64,000 bases of DNA from Symbiodinium natans (GCA_905221605.1 CAJNDS010002100.1:139501-203500); one strand, 5' to 3'; shown: positions 30,394 to 39,638, numbered from the stretch's first letter. Numbers and translations: made by a program. Notes: generated by a model not told the origin, from the letters alone.

Positions 30394-31811
30394 CCTGCAA
30401 GAAAAGCTACGTGTCATGCGGCAAAAAACCACAAGAAAACATAAACCCACAAACAACCCAAATGAAGCCATCAAGCCTTAAGCCCCTAAACCCACAAACC
30501 CACAAACCCAGAAGCCCATTGTAGAGCACGGTGGAGCCTGCCATCTTCACTTCGTGGCTCGTTTCCCCGGCACAGGGTGCACGGCCCCATGCCCTGTGCT
30601 CCCAAAAGATACAAAATCTCACAAGCTCTGCTACTTGGGGTTTCGGGCTTCGGCTACCTGTATTCTTGCTTCTGGTTCATGATGTTGCCTGCTCAATGAA
30701 CCAACCATACTCAATCTGCGAGCACGCTTTGGTGCTGCATCGATCCGGGAATCGCGCAGCGACGTGCTACATCTCGAAGTGCGCACTGCCGCGTTGAATG
30801 CATGGCTCTGCAGAAACCACGCTGTCTCTTTCGCATCGCTTTACCTCAAGTTTTAGGGTTGCACGGTTGCCCCCAAAGACAACCTCGCGAGCCCGAGTCT
30901 TGAACGGGCCGAGCTGGGCAAAGCTCAAACCGCCTACTTTTTCGAGCAATGCCCAACCTCACTTAGCGCAGCACCTGCAATGCCTCATCGTCCGGCCCCT
31001 TCAAGTCCTGAATCCCAGCGTTGCCAGAAGTCAGGCTGTGTGCGAGAAGTCGCCCAGCCACTGCACACGTCAAGATGCAGGAGCTGACCGGGTGCAGAGT
31101 CGTGCAGCTGTACCCGCCCTTAGCCTTGTCTAAGACGGACGTGCAGCTGCTCTGCCATTCGGAGTCTTCGGAGCAGGTCTGTCCACCACAGCGACTCTAT
31201 GGTCCTAAACCCTGAACCCTAAGCCCTAAACCCTAAACCCTAAACCGCAAACCATTGGACCGCCAGCCTCCGCTGTTCCAGGGCGGTGAAACAAAAAAAG
31301 GATCGCTCGCGGGAGCTGTCAAGATATAAGGAGCCTGATAATGGAAGGGGCATAGCCGGCATCGCCTGCATAGCGAAGGTGTTTCAAGGAACGCTCCGGC
31401 CAGTGTACGGTTGTGTACTTCTTCCGAGTTGCAGGTGCATTGAATTGGCCCTTTTGCGAGCGGAGACACGAAAAAAGTGAAGGCACACTCAGGAGTCTAG
31501 ACTCAGCTCTTGCTGGAGGGCTTCTACTGGCTGTTCATGTTCTTGATGCCAAAAAGCCTATTCCATGGCTGGTGCTGGGGACTAGTCCTGAGATATGGCC
31601 ATCGGAGCTACAAGTCCAGCAGGTCAACATTGCCCTTTGAGGGGTTGGATGGCGCAGAGGAGCTGGAAGCATTCCTGGCACCTGGCTTCACTCAGCACAG
31701 CTGAAGGTTTAGGGTCTAGGGTTTAGGGTTTAGGGTTTAGGGTTTAGGGTTTAGGGTTTAGGGTTTAGGGTTTAGGGTTTAGGGTTTAGGGTTTAGGGCT
31801 GAAGGCTTGCT

Positions 31812-31925
31812 TCAAATATCAAGCTCTTCTTGGACCCTTCTCAGCACCGCGCCATTCGTTGTAGGAAGAGCCGGTGACTGCGCCTTCCGGAAAGCCACCG
31901 CCTTTTTGGGGCCATCGCCACCATC
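31812..31925 (-). CDS. Candidate terminal exon of a small gene
   Basis: Minus strand: acceptor CCTAAAGCTCAG directly at the end of a telomere-like array, then 37 codons (DGGDGPKKAVAFRKAQSPAL ... RRVQEELDI) and TGA. Phase 0 matches the upstream exon 32309-32377 exactly. The C-terminus is polar and basic-acidic; the family is not recognised. Confidence 0.6.
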   Translation of the reverse strand, partial: DGGDGPKKAVAFRKAQSPALPTTNGAVLRRVQEELDI

Positions 31926-32308
31926 CTGAGCTTTAGGGTTTAGGGTTTAGGATTTGGGGTTTGGGGTTTGGGGTTTGGGGTTTAGGGTTTGGGGTTTAGG
32001 GTTTAGGGTTTAGGGTTTGGGGTTTAGGGTTTAGGGTTTAAGGGCCATTTCTTCAGTCATCCACCCACGCCCCTTAAGCACGAGCTGCGCTCTCGCTGTC
32101 GGTGTCGTCGTTGTGTCCAACTGCCACCACGCCGTTCAAAATCAACTGGCCTGCTTGCTCTGGCAGCGAAGGGGCATCACATGGTCCGAAGAGATGTGCG
32201 AGACAACCCGAAACCCTGAAACCTGAACCCTAACCCCTAAACCCTAAACCCTAAACCCTAAACCCGAAACCCGAAACCCGAAACCCGAAACCCTAAACCC
32301 TAACAAAC
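31926..32308 (-). mobile_element. Intron with inverted telomere-like ends
   Basis: A 383-nt predicted intron on the minus strand. Its 5' end is GTTTGTTAGGGTTTAGGG and more heptamers (plus 32222-32308); its 3' end is a CCCTAAA array ending CCCTAAAGCTCAG (plus 31926-32040). About 180 bp of unique sequence lies in the middle. The two arms are able to pair. It joins two exons in phase 0. This is the best single example of the telomere-repeat-ended introns inferred for this window. Confidence 0.6.
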
Positions 32309-32377
32309 TTCTCTGGAACTCAGCTCCGAGCACTCCGGCTTTGCCATGTTGTACCTCAGCTGATCTAAGATGCAGAT
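32309..32377 (-). CDS. Candidate exon upstream of 31812-31925
   Basis: Minus strand: acceptor TTTTTAGGTACGGCAG, 23 whole codons (ICILDQLRYNMAKPECSELS then SRE), donor GAA/GTTTGTTAGGG. To its right on the plus strand is a TTTAGGG array (32415-32470), so the upstream intron would also end in CCCTAAA-type sequence. The family is not recognised. Confidence 0.6.
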
Positions 32378-32414
32378 CTGCCGTACCTAAAAAGGCAGAA
32401 AAGAAGGATCTTGC

Positions 32415-32698
32415 TCTAGGGTTTAGGGGGTTTAGGGCTTAGAGCTTAGGGTTTGGTTTAGGGTTTAGAGTTGCTTCCGAGGTGCAAGGCTCCACCAGTG
32501 TAGCCACTGCTGCTAGAAGAGGTTGCCGTCGACCCACCGGCTGTTGTTGGTTCACTCATCACTCTGCTACCTCGTGCGTTCGACCGGTTTACCATGATGG
32601 TGAGTCGTGGGGAAATCTGACGAGTTTTTCAAGTCCTGGACCCACCTGCACTGAACAACCCGAAACCCTAAACCCTAAACCCTAACTCCTAAACCCTA
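32415..32698. repeat. TTTAGGG then CCCTAAA arrays around a unique segment
   Basis: A degenerate TTTAGGG array (32415-32470) and a CCCTAAA array (32660-32698) face each other across 190 bp with no coding that I can support; this is the arrangement expected inside an intron. Confidence 0.75.
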
Positions 32699-32810
32699 AG
32701 CATGCAGGTGCTTCATGACTGGCGTGGTTGCGAATCTTGGGGTGCAGGCTCGTGCTGCCACTGCTCGGCGCTGCCGGTTTATGATGCGGCATCTCTCCGG
32801 CAGTTTCCAG

Positions 32811-32882
32811 CCTGCAAAGGGGCCACCCAACCAACTCTTTCAGGCCTTTCAGCCCCACAAACACAACGCTGACTGCTTGGGG
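32811..32882 (+). CDS. Candidate exon, unrecognised protein
   Basis: Acceptor CGGCAGTTTCCAG, 24 whole codons (KGPPNQLFQAFQPHKHNADC then LG), donor GG/GTTTACGC. Phase 0 at both ends, continuing in frame into 33001-33078. The family is not recognised. Confidence 0.55.
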
Positions 32883-33000
32883 GTTTACGCACATGAGGAA
32901 AACCGTATTGGGGGTCCTGAATATAAGGGATTCCTACTATTTGCGGGGCGGGGGCCTGTTTTTGGGTCCCTCACTTTTCGTAAACTCCCAATTTTCCAAG
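32883..33000 (+). mobile_element. Inverted-repeat intron, GTTTACG family
   Basis: A 118-nt predicted GT-AG intron. The ends are inverted: GGGTTTACG at the left and CGTAAACTCCC near the right, followed by a pyrimidine-rich AATTTTCCAAG acceptor. Diverged relatives lie outside recognised genes at 6440, 25827, 26268, 26645 and 35455. Confidence 0.6.
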
Positions 33001-33078
33001 AGCGCCCGTTCCCTCCTCGGCATGACCTCCGACCGCAGCGCCGAGGCCTTCTTGGAGACTGGAGAAGACTACTTGCAG
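33001..33078 (+). CDS. Candidate exon following 32811-32882
   Basis: 26 whole codons (SARSLLGMTSDRSAEAFLET then GEDYLQ), donor TTGCAG/GTTGATTTGG. The next intron (to about 33193) has GGGTAGTTATGGG and CACTACCCATGACC as inverted ends, related to the GGTTCATGGG family. The family is not recognised. Confidence 0.55.
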
Positions 33079-33296
33079 GTTGATTTGGGTAGTTATGGGA
33101 AGGGTTTTTAGTACCCCAAATAGGGCTTACATAGAAGTATAGTAGCCATACTGACAGCCCGACTTATCACTACCCATGACCCTCCGGACGGAGCAAAACT
33201 GAGAAAATCGAACACTGGGAAGCCTTGGTGCGGACCATGTTCTGCACCTTCAGGCAGACAGCCGAAAAATGGGCACTGCAAGCGCAAGCACTGGAA

Positions 33297-33338
33297 TTTG
33301 GGGTTTGGGGTTTAGGGTTTAGGGTTTAGGGTTTAGGG
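33297..33338. repeat. TTTGGGG/TTTAGGG array
   Basis: Six units, directly after the 3' end (on the minus strand) of the candidate last exon near 33340-33416. Confidence 0.88.
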
Positions 33339-33501
33339 TCAAACCGTCGGAAGACAAACTGGGGCGCAGGCTCGCAGGTCATTCGTGCATTCGAATTTCT
33401 CCAGCAGCGAGAGCCGCTGGACAAGGTCAAAGTATCGGCCTGGCATGCTTGAGCCTTTAGAGGCATGGACCCAATTGCCTAATTGCCTCAAGACCACGTA
33501 C

Positions 33502-33664
33502 CTTCCGACGTCTCCTGGAGAAGCTCTGGAGCGCCATTTTTCAGCAGCTCCTCGATGAGGACCTTGGCGAAGGTCAACATGGCATGCTGCATCGTGCTTA
33601 GCCAAGAAGCCCAAGTTTGCTGCCAATCCGGCATACATGCGGCGCCACTTCTTGCCCTGGCCAG
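33502..33664 (-). CDS. Candidate exon, helical unrecognised protein
   Basis: Minus strand: acceptor CTACCTGTAACTCAG, 163 nt open in one frame (MPDWQQTWASWLSTMQHAML then TFAKVLIEELLKNGAPELLQ), consensus donor GAAG/GTACGT. A possible last exon follows after acceptor GACCTTGTCCAG at 33416, giving a short tail and stop. Amphipathic helices are evident; the family is not recognised. Confidence 0.5.
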
Positions 33665-34195
33665 CTGAGTTACAGGTAGAAGCTGCAATCTACAATGCTG
33701 CTGCGGTGAAAGCTGTGTCCATTGTCCTGCCTGCGGTTCTGCAAGGCACTCTCGCAGATGCATCATGATCTCACGCCGTTCCTGCAGTCATCATGGTAGA
33801 GGCAAAAACTCAACTCCACCGAGTACTTTCAGCAAGCTGAAGATCTAAGTAAAGCAGCAGATGCACAGGTAACGTTTCCAGTGGCTTTGCTACATTTGCA
33901 CTCATATTCGCAACAAACAAAACGCACAAGGCATCGCAATCTCGGTCGGACACCTCTTCACCCAGCCGTGTTGCTTCCACAACCAGCGCCAGCACATCCT
34001 CACACATCACGCACGTTATGTCTCGACTCTGCCAAAATGGGTCGCGACACCGACCCCCGTGAAGCGCTGCGCGTTCTGACAAGAAATCACACGGCACAAT
34101 GCGAGAACTCAAAGATGTCCTTGGGTACTTCGATCACCTCAGGATCCGCAGATCATGACGAAGCAGGGAATGGTGCCACCATTCAGCTTTCACAT
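33665..34195. other. No recognised gene
   Basis: Overlapping open frames of about 100 codons on both strands at 33810-34213, without a recognised motif. Possibly further exons of the minus-strand gene at 33502-33664. Confidence 0.35.
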
Positions 34196-34420
34196 TCAGG
34201 GTTTAGGGTTTAGGGTTTAGGGTTTAGGGCTTAGGGCTTAGGGTTTAGGGTTTAGGGTTTAGAGTTTAGAGTTTAAGGTTTCAGGTTTAAGGTTTAGGGT
34301 TTAGGGTTCAGGGTTTAGGGTTCGGGTTTAGGGTTTAGGGTTTAGGGTTTAGGGTTTAGGGTTTAGGGTTTAGGGTTTAGGGTTTAGGGTTTAGGGTTTA
34401 GGGTTTAGGGTTTAGGGATC
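34196..34420. repeat. TTTAGGG array, ~30 units
   Basis: One of the longest arrays in the window, with a more variable middle (34255-34330) between two clean ends. Confidence 0.93.
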
Positions 34421-34640
34421 CAGAAAAAACACAATCAAGACTACCAGCGTGACATTGCTCCGCGCTCAAGCAAACCAACGTACTTATGTTTCCGTGGCTA
34501 CCTGTAAGGTTTCTGGGCCGGTGGCATTTGATTCTGTGGCACGCTTCAAATCTGCCTCGCAACAACGATTCACCATGCACTGCTCTGGTGTCGTGAGCTA
34601 GCTGATGCGTGCATTGCTTTCAAAACAAGACGGTTCACTG
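34421..34640. other. Unique spacer between facing arrays
   Basis: About 220 bp between a TTTAGGG array and a CCCTAAA array, the intron-interior arrangement. No coding that I can support. Confidence 0.5.
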
Positions 34641-34828
34641 TAAACCCTAAACCCTAAACCCTAAACCCCAAACCCTAAACCCTAAACCCTAAATTTAAAC
34701 CCTAAACCCTAAACCCTAAACCCTAAACCCTAAATTTAAACCCTAAACCCTAAACCCTAAACCCTAAACCCTAAACCCTAAACCCTAAACCCTAAACCCT
34801 AAACCCTAAACCCTAAACCCTAAACCCG
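34641..34828. repeat. CCCTAAA array, ~26 units
   Basis: Nearly perfect; interrupted twice by AAATTTAAACCC (about 34690 and 34733), which marks an internal duplication of about 45 bp. Confidence 0.93.
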
Positions 34829-34835
34829 AACACAC

Positions 34836-34925
34836 CAGACGACACCACCAGCTTGGCCTGCAGTGGGGTCTGGTTGCTTCCACCCGTGAATCTTTGCAAG
34901 AAGGCTGGAGCCATGCCCAGGCCGC
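34836..34925 (-). CDS. Candidate internal exon, unrecognised protein
   Basis: Minus strand: strong acceptor TCCGTTTCATTGCCAG, 90 nt open in one frame (GLGMAPAFLQRFTGGSNQTP then LQAKLVVSS), donor TCTG/GTGTGTTCGGGTTTAGGG. It is flanked by the two longest array pairs (34641-34828 and 34977-35070). The family is not recognised. Confidence 0.6.
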
Positions 34926-34976
34926 CTGGCAATGAAACGGAAATTATGCTGACGGCAAGGGAACTTAAGCCATAAG

Positions 34977-35168
34977 TAGGTTTAGGGTTTAGGGTTTAGG
35001 GTTTAGGGTTTAGGGTTTAGGGTTTAGGGTTTAGGGTTTAGGGTTTAGGGTTTAGGGTTTAGGGTTTAGGGTGTAGGGTGTAGGGTGTAGGGTGTAGGGT
35101 GTAGGGTGTAAGGTGTAGGGGTTTAGGGGTTTAAGGGTTTAGGGGTTTAGGGTTTTAGGGTTTAGCCT
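34977..35168. repeat. TTTAGGG array changing to GTGTAGGG
   Basis: About 13 clean TTTAGGG units, then GTGTAGGG units (35065-35120), then TTTAGGGG. The same variant order occurs at 3237-3460. Confidence 0.92.
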
Positions 35169-36480
35169 TACGTATGCGGTATTAAGGTCACGCAAGAAGC
35201 GCCCCAAAACTGCTACGTGCATGCTCTTCCATCCGCAGCAAAAAGCCTGGCAGCCCAGGAAGCACATGCAAATGGCAAGCGTCTGCCACTGTGCAGCTTC
35301 GAGCCCACCACACGCAAGGCATCATACATGAAGTAGGGTTTATATTTCTTGTACCCCGAAAAGCACACCAAGTATGTACACTCACCAATAGTAAAAAAAA
35401 ACACACTCACCAATAACAGTAAGATAAACCCTACTTCACATGGGAGTTTCCGAGAATGGGGTTGGGGGGAGGGGTTACCCTTTTCGGGGTACAAGATCCT
35501 AGTACTTTGGGGGTATTGGGTGCCCCTATGTTGGGAGATGCCCACATGTCATTGAATCTTCCCCGCTAAATGCATTTGCGCAGCTGGCTCTTCCAACAAC
35601 CACACAGGACTGACTCAAGCACCCGCTCTTTCAGGACATCCGTAGAGACCCAGCATCGAGAAGAACATGCAGATGCATCTTTCAAAGCGGGCTAAAGGCA
35701 TTCACGCAGCTTGCTCATCCCAAAACCACAATAGGACACGCACCAACGAATGCACGGAGCAGCTGCTTTTGCAGATGATTTGATTCCAAGACACATGCAG
35801 CCTGTACAATGAGATAGCTAGCCAGAACTAGCCACATCAAGTGAAACCCTAAACGTAAACCCTAAACCCCAAACCCTGAACCCTAAACCTTAAAACCTAA
35901 ACCCTAAACCTTACTCGAAGAAGCGGGCTCATGCAAGATCAGAGTAAAACCATGCTTTGGGAACTCTGTTGGGCCAACGGTGCCAAATCATCTTGCCTGA
36001 ACTTCTGAACCCCGCATCTGGACTGCCCAGCCTCAACTTGTAGACTCAATAATTTTCTCAAGTGACCCAAAAACCATAACTCACATCAAACCCTTAGGGT
36101 CGGCAAGGGATGGAAATTCATTAAGGTGCGATAGCTTCCGGCACCACAACTTTCGGCAGGTTTCATGATGCGCTAGAACCATGGCAAACCAGACACTGCC
36201 AGACAAGAAAGACCTGTGAGTTTGATCTGGTGATGGGTTCAAGCACCTGCTAGCTTCGACTGCTCGGGTGCCCGTGGGTCTGACTGTTGCTGCATTGTTG
36301 TGGCTGCTAGTCGCTTGGCGCTTTGGCGGGCACATGTGCACAAACTGGTAACAGCCCGATGACGCGCTAAGTCTGTATCCTGGAGAATCCTCGCCTGTAA
36401 TCAGGCGTGCTGGTGTAGGTTCGGCGCACCCTGGGTGCACAATAGAACACTGCCGCGCCTTTGCAAAGGTGGCTTAAATT
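35169..36480. other. No recognised gene; last telomere-like array before the Maverick
   Basis: A GTTTACG-type element is at about 35430-35540 (GGGGTTACCC ... CCCCTATGTTGGGAGATGCC). A drifted CCCTAAA array at 35843-35912 is the last array for almost 20 kb. A minus-strand open frame at 36081-36440 is unrecognised. Confidence 0.45.
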
Positions 36481-36493
36481 GCCGCGCGCAGCG

Positions 36494-36785
36494 TCAGCCA
36501 CGCCGCTCGAGGCGCCGCGACCTCTTTTAAGGGGCCTCGCAGCAACTAGCGGTCCGCCGCTCGAGGTGTCACGTCTTCAAAGGAGCTGCACGTAGCCTAG
36601 CAAACCGGCACCCACAGTCTGCCTGGCAAACCTGGTTCTTCCACAAGTGGAAATGCTGCCACCAACACGCCGCTCCAAGCGCCGCGACTTCTTTAAGAGG
36701 GCCTCGCAGCAATTGCAGGCCACGCCGCTCGATGTGTTACATCCTCAGCGAAGCTGTCCCGTGGCCTAGCAAACCCGCGCATCAA
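36494..36785. repeat. Two-copy tandem repeat at the left end
   Basis: Two units about 175 bp apart share ACGCCGCTC..AG.CGCCGCGAC, GGGCCTCGCAGCAA and GTGGCCTAGCAAACC-type strings. A third, shorter relative is at 53137-53205 near the right end. Confidence 0.7.
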
Positions 36786-37060
36786 GCTGAACCAAGCTGG
36801 CAGCTGGCAGAGCCACCCGAAACTGCATCTACGGAAACACAAGACCAAACACCCACTTCAAAATCGAAGCCTTGCTCTGAACCTACCTGACCTGGCCAAA
36901 GACTCACCCACAGCCTAACCAGTCGCAGGAATCGACTCCAAAGACGCGAGGCTCTTTTTGCACGCGCAAAACTCCTGCAAACTTCGAACAGCTTCTGCTG
37001 TCTGCTAGTTCAACACTCTGATCCCTTTGTTGTCAAACATAGGCTCCTCTTCTTCGGGAT
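36660..37060. repeat. Flanking direct repeat, left copy
   Basis: Matches 53135-53445 in the same orientation: CACGCCGCTCCAAG, CAGGCCACGC.GCTG/CGATGTGTTACAT, GGAATCGACTCCAAA, GCTCTTTTTG.ACGCGCAAAACTC and CTTTGTTGTCAAA, in order. Both copies include the 3' end of a minus-strand frame ending DNKGIRV.N. Confidence 0.7.
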
Positions 37061-37271
37061 CGAAGAGTTCGCTCTGAACATCCTCGCCTTCCGAAAACAC
37101 TGGCGAAAGCTTCACTGGCACCAGAACAGAAGGAAACCCCTCTACAGATTTCGCTTCAGCAAGCGCACCAGTAGAAGCAGTGAAAGGCTTTGCCTTTCCC
37201 TTTCCAAACTTGTTCAAGCTTGCCCACGTTACCGAGCCAACAGAAGCACGGTCAAGCTTGCGCATTTCCAC
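37005..37271 (-). CDS. Small acidic-tailed ORF, unrecognised
   Basis: 88 codons from ATG: KFGKGKAKPFTASTGALAEA near the start and an acidic tail (SELFDPEEEEPMFDNKGIRV). The last residues and 3' flank are repeated in the right-hand copy at 53400-53440. It could be an independent gene, or a tail of the transposase remnant just upstream. The family is not recognised. Confidence 0.4.
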   Translation of the reverse strand: MEMRKLDRASVGSVTWASLNKFGKGKAKPFTASTGALAEAKSVEGFPSVLVPVKLSPVFSEGEDVQSELFDPEEEEPMFDNKGIRVLN

Positions 37272-37317
37272 AAAGACTTAAAAAGCATCTGTAAACGAAA
37301 ACCAATGCTCAGCCGTC

Positions 37318-37944
37318 TCAGGAGGTTGCCCAGTGGTGTTGACAGGGCGCTTGCGCCAGCTTCAAGTGAGCAAAAGAAGGGCCACCCAAAGCTCCATTGT
37401 ACAAGCAAGGCAACGGCTCTTCGGAATCCAGCTTCTGGTCTGCCTTTGTGCTGTCTGTGTGACAGACACTGCCAATGGCAATCCGGCTGGCTCCCGCGGA
37501 GTTCACGATCGTCTCCTTCAGCTCCTGGATTGTCAAAAGGGCCCCCTCCACCTTGTCCAGACGCAGTCAATTTGTCTGGAAGCTTGTGGATGAAAACCTC
37601 AACACCTCCTCTGGGAATGATGGCAATGTACCGGAGCCACAAAACCTCACTGCGAATCTGATGAATGAAACCTCGAAACTGGTTGACTCGACAATTCATT
37701 CACAAAGAGAAATATGAAGCCAAGAAACCTTGTCATCCAGAGCCTTGCCTCTGAAGCTGATCTCATCCCACTCGACGTCCATGCCAGCTCCTCTAAGAAT
37801 GAGCTCTTCGTTCATCCTGTCGATGATGGGTGAAAGCCACTTGCGAAAGTTGCGAAACAGCTCCCGAACAGTGCGATGATCCACACCAAGTTTGACACCG
37901 GCTTGATTTGGGCTGTGATCGGTGATAAGAAAAGCTAAGGGCAT
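37318..37944 (-). pseudogene. DDE transposase remnant (IS1595/ISXO2- or Merlin-like)
   Basis: Three protein-like segments in successive frames. 37696-37944 has a helix-turn-helix-like part (AGVKLGVDHRTVRELFRNFR) and the first catalytic region (VEWDEISFRGK, compare the family pattern vDEt.f..rk). 37555-37699 has YIAIIPRGG followed by VEVFIHKLPDKL, matching the strand that follows the first Asp. 37318-37551 has TIQELKETIV and CHTDSTKAD, matching the second catalytic Asp (the s/tDg.k.Y region). The last acidic residue is not found. At least two frame breaks make it inactive. The family assignment rests on motif order only. Confidence 0.5.
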
Positions 37945-38513
37945 TCATGAACGACCGCAGGGCTAACTTCTTTGTTTGAGGGGGTCCTGGTCATGTGTCA
38001 ATGCATGTGAAAAACGCAGAGCTCTTTTTCACTCCACGCTTGAGCCAAAACACACAAGGTGTTCGGCAAGTCTCTCGCAGAGTCAGCGCAGCTTCACTTT
38101 CGTGAATTCCATCTCAACTTTGTTAAACAAAGCAAGAAGACATGCAAACGTCCTAGTGCTTCTCAGGACTTCAGTGCTTCAGCAAAACAAACAAAAACAC
38201 TCCAGTGCACAGCCACTCTGCTCGAACCTTAGTACGACACGAGCGAAGCCAGGGTCGGCGGTCAAGGTCTGAAGAGCAAACTCAGAGCAACACGCACTTC
38301 TTCAAGGATGCCCTAAAGCATCTCCAGTGCTTCTCTGCTCATCATGCAAATGTCTGTTCTTGCCAAAGCAAACAAAAGGTTCCAAACGTAGTTTCACACT
38401 CATGCAAAGCAAACTCATGGTTCATCCCGCGTGTGCAAGACATCATGTTAACTGTAAGGGCACTCACAAGAAAGTTAAAAACTTTCTTAACAAGTGCGCC
38501 TAGCAGAGCTCAG
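37945..38513. other. No recognised gene; perfect hairpin
   Basis: A 9-bp perfect inverted repeat (AAGAAAGTTAAAAACTTTCTT split by AAA) lies at about 38469-38489, just beyond the 3' ends of the minus-strand block, and could end or stabilise its transcripts. No coding is supported here. Confidence 0.45.
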
Positions 38514-39330
38514 TCAACATGTTAGACTAATTAAACCATGCAAGGAGGTGAGACGGACGTGGTACCGGTTCCGGTCCGTTCTTGCCTGTGGGCCAAATGC
38601 TGGTAGTGGATTGACAAGGCAATTGACAACGGGTCCAAGACGGTCCAGTCGAGAGACCAGTTCATCAGAAACGTGCTTGAAAGCTTGCGGGGTGTATGCC
38701 AAGAGTCTACGGCAGCTCCTACACCAGCAGCGCTGCGATGACCGTTTCTGCCGCCTGCAGACCCGCGTTGCCCAATCGACCTGAAACGCTGCTTGAGGCT
38801 TGTCCTGCTGCGGGAGGCGGGCGGGGGGCTCCGTCGGAAGGCTTCGTCCTCGGTTTCAGTGTCCGAACCGGGGCCTAGAAAGTTGGGTCTTCGGACTTGG
38901 GGGGAAGGGTCTGCCTTGGTATCCCTCGTCAGCGCTGTAGAAGTCCTGCTCCACCGCTATTCCAAGGTCTGTGTGCGGTCGGAGGGTTATCGATCAGCTC
39001 GGTGGACTGAGGGAACTCGTCAGGTAGAAGTGGCTGGATGTGTAGATCGCGGCCTTGCGGTTGGGCAAGGGAAAGTTAAGCGGTTCCCCCTCGTTGATGA
39101 ACGCCAGAACTTCCCCGAAGTCGGGGCGCCTGCGAAATCCCATCACGCGTTGTTCCTCCATTGGCTTTTTGCTTTGTACGCGTCCACCACGCCCGATGCT
39201 TCAACATTTTGTCGACCAGCTCTGGGAGGATCCCTCGTTTGGCGGGCTCCTTGCGGAACGAAGCCTGGCACAACGCTGGACTCCATGGTGTTTCTGACGA
39301 GTTGGTCCCCCGCCCTGAGGGTTTATCGCC
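38514..39330 (-). pseudogene. Unrecognised minus-strand coding remnants
   Basis: Protein-like stretches in shifting frames. 38994-39161 is a 55-codon frame from ATG (VLAFINEGEPLNFPLPNRKA, then AIYTSSHFYLTS). A neighbouring frame at 39190-39260 reads FRKEPAKRGILPELVDKMLK. A stretch at 38520-38980 is open for about 150 codons (GSDTETEDEAFRRS, Ser/Arg-rich) without ATG. These could be remains of one larger structural gene of the element. The major capsid gene, otherwise missing, would be expected near here, but nothing in the sequence proves it. Confidence 0.35.
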
Positions 39331-39577
39331 GTTCGGCCCCTGCCCACCTGAGCTGGAGAACTCTGTGGTTGACGGCCTCGGTGAGTCTGCCCATGGCATC
39401 TGCGTAGGCCTCACCTTCCTGCTTGAGCTGTCGGTTCGACAGCCACTCGTTGAAGGCCTTGGCGTCCATGAGTTCCTCATAGCGCTTTCGCATCAGCGAG
39501 TTCAAGTTGTAAGAGGGGTACTTTTTCCAGAACTGCCGCAGCATCGTGGCCTCGTTGCGAGGCTCTATGGTCATCAT
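39323..39577 (-). CDS. Small element ORF, helical
   Basis: 84 codons from ATG: MLRQFWKKYPSYNLNSLMRK, then RYEELMDAKAFNEWLSNRQL and an alpha-helical remainder. It lies 60 bp after the AT-hook gene on the same strand. Protein-like composition; the family is not recognised. It may be truncated by a frame break near 39330. Confidence 0.5.
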   Translation of the reverse strand: MMTIEPRNEATMLRQFWKKYPSYNLNSLMRKRYEELMDAKAFNEWLSNRQLKQEGEAYADAMGRLTEAVNHRVLQLRWAGAERR

Positions 39578-39638
39578 GTTGTCTTGCCTTTGTTTTGTTA
39601 TAATCAGAACTCCATCGTGTTTCGCGTCAGCATCTCTG

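Larger units (their letters stand above)
27491..31811. other. Gene-poor mosaic with several small elements
   Basis: Elements with GGAATATTCCTTAA ends are at 27484-27575 and 27740-27825, the second containing a CCCTAAA array (27748-27788). A complete inverted-repeat element lies at 28663-28760 and a partial relative at 28970-29040. Open frame 28252-28596 (plus) is unrecognised. An A+T-rich, CATACA-rich stretch is at 29380-29510. CCCTAAA is at 31204-31247 and TTTAGGG at 31706-31798. One candidate exon (30021-30393) is listed separately. Confidence 0.45.

Noticed and set aside
39190-39260. Second family B polymerase fragment (RGILPELVDKMLKHR)
   Set aside because: One short motif-like stretch without motifs A, B or C nearby is not enough.
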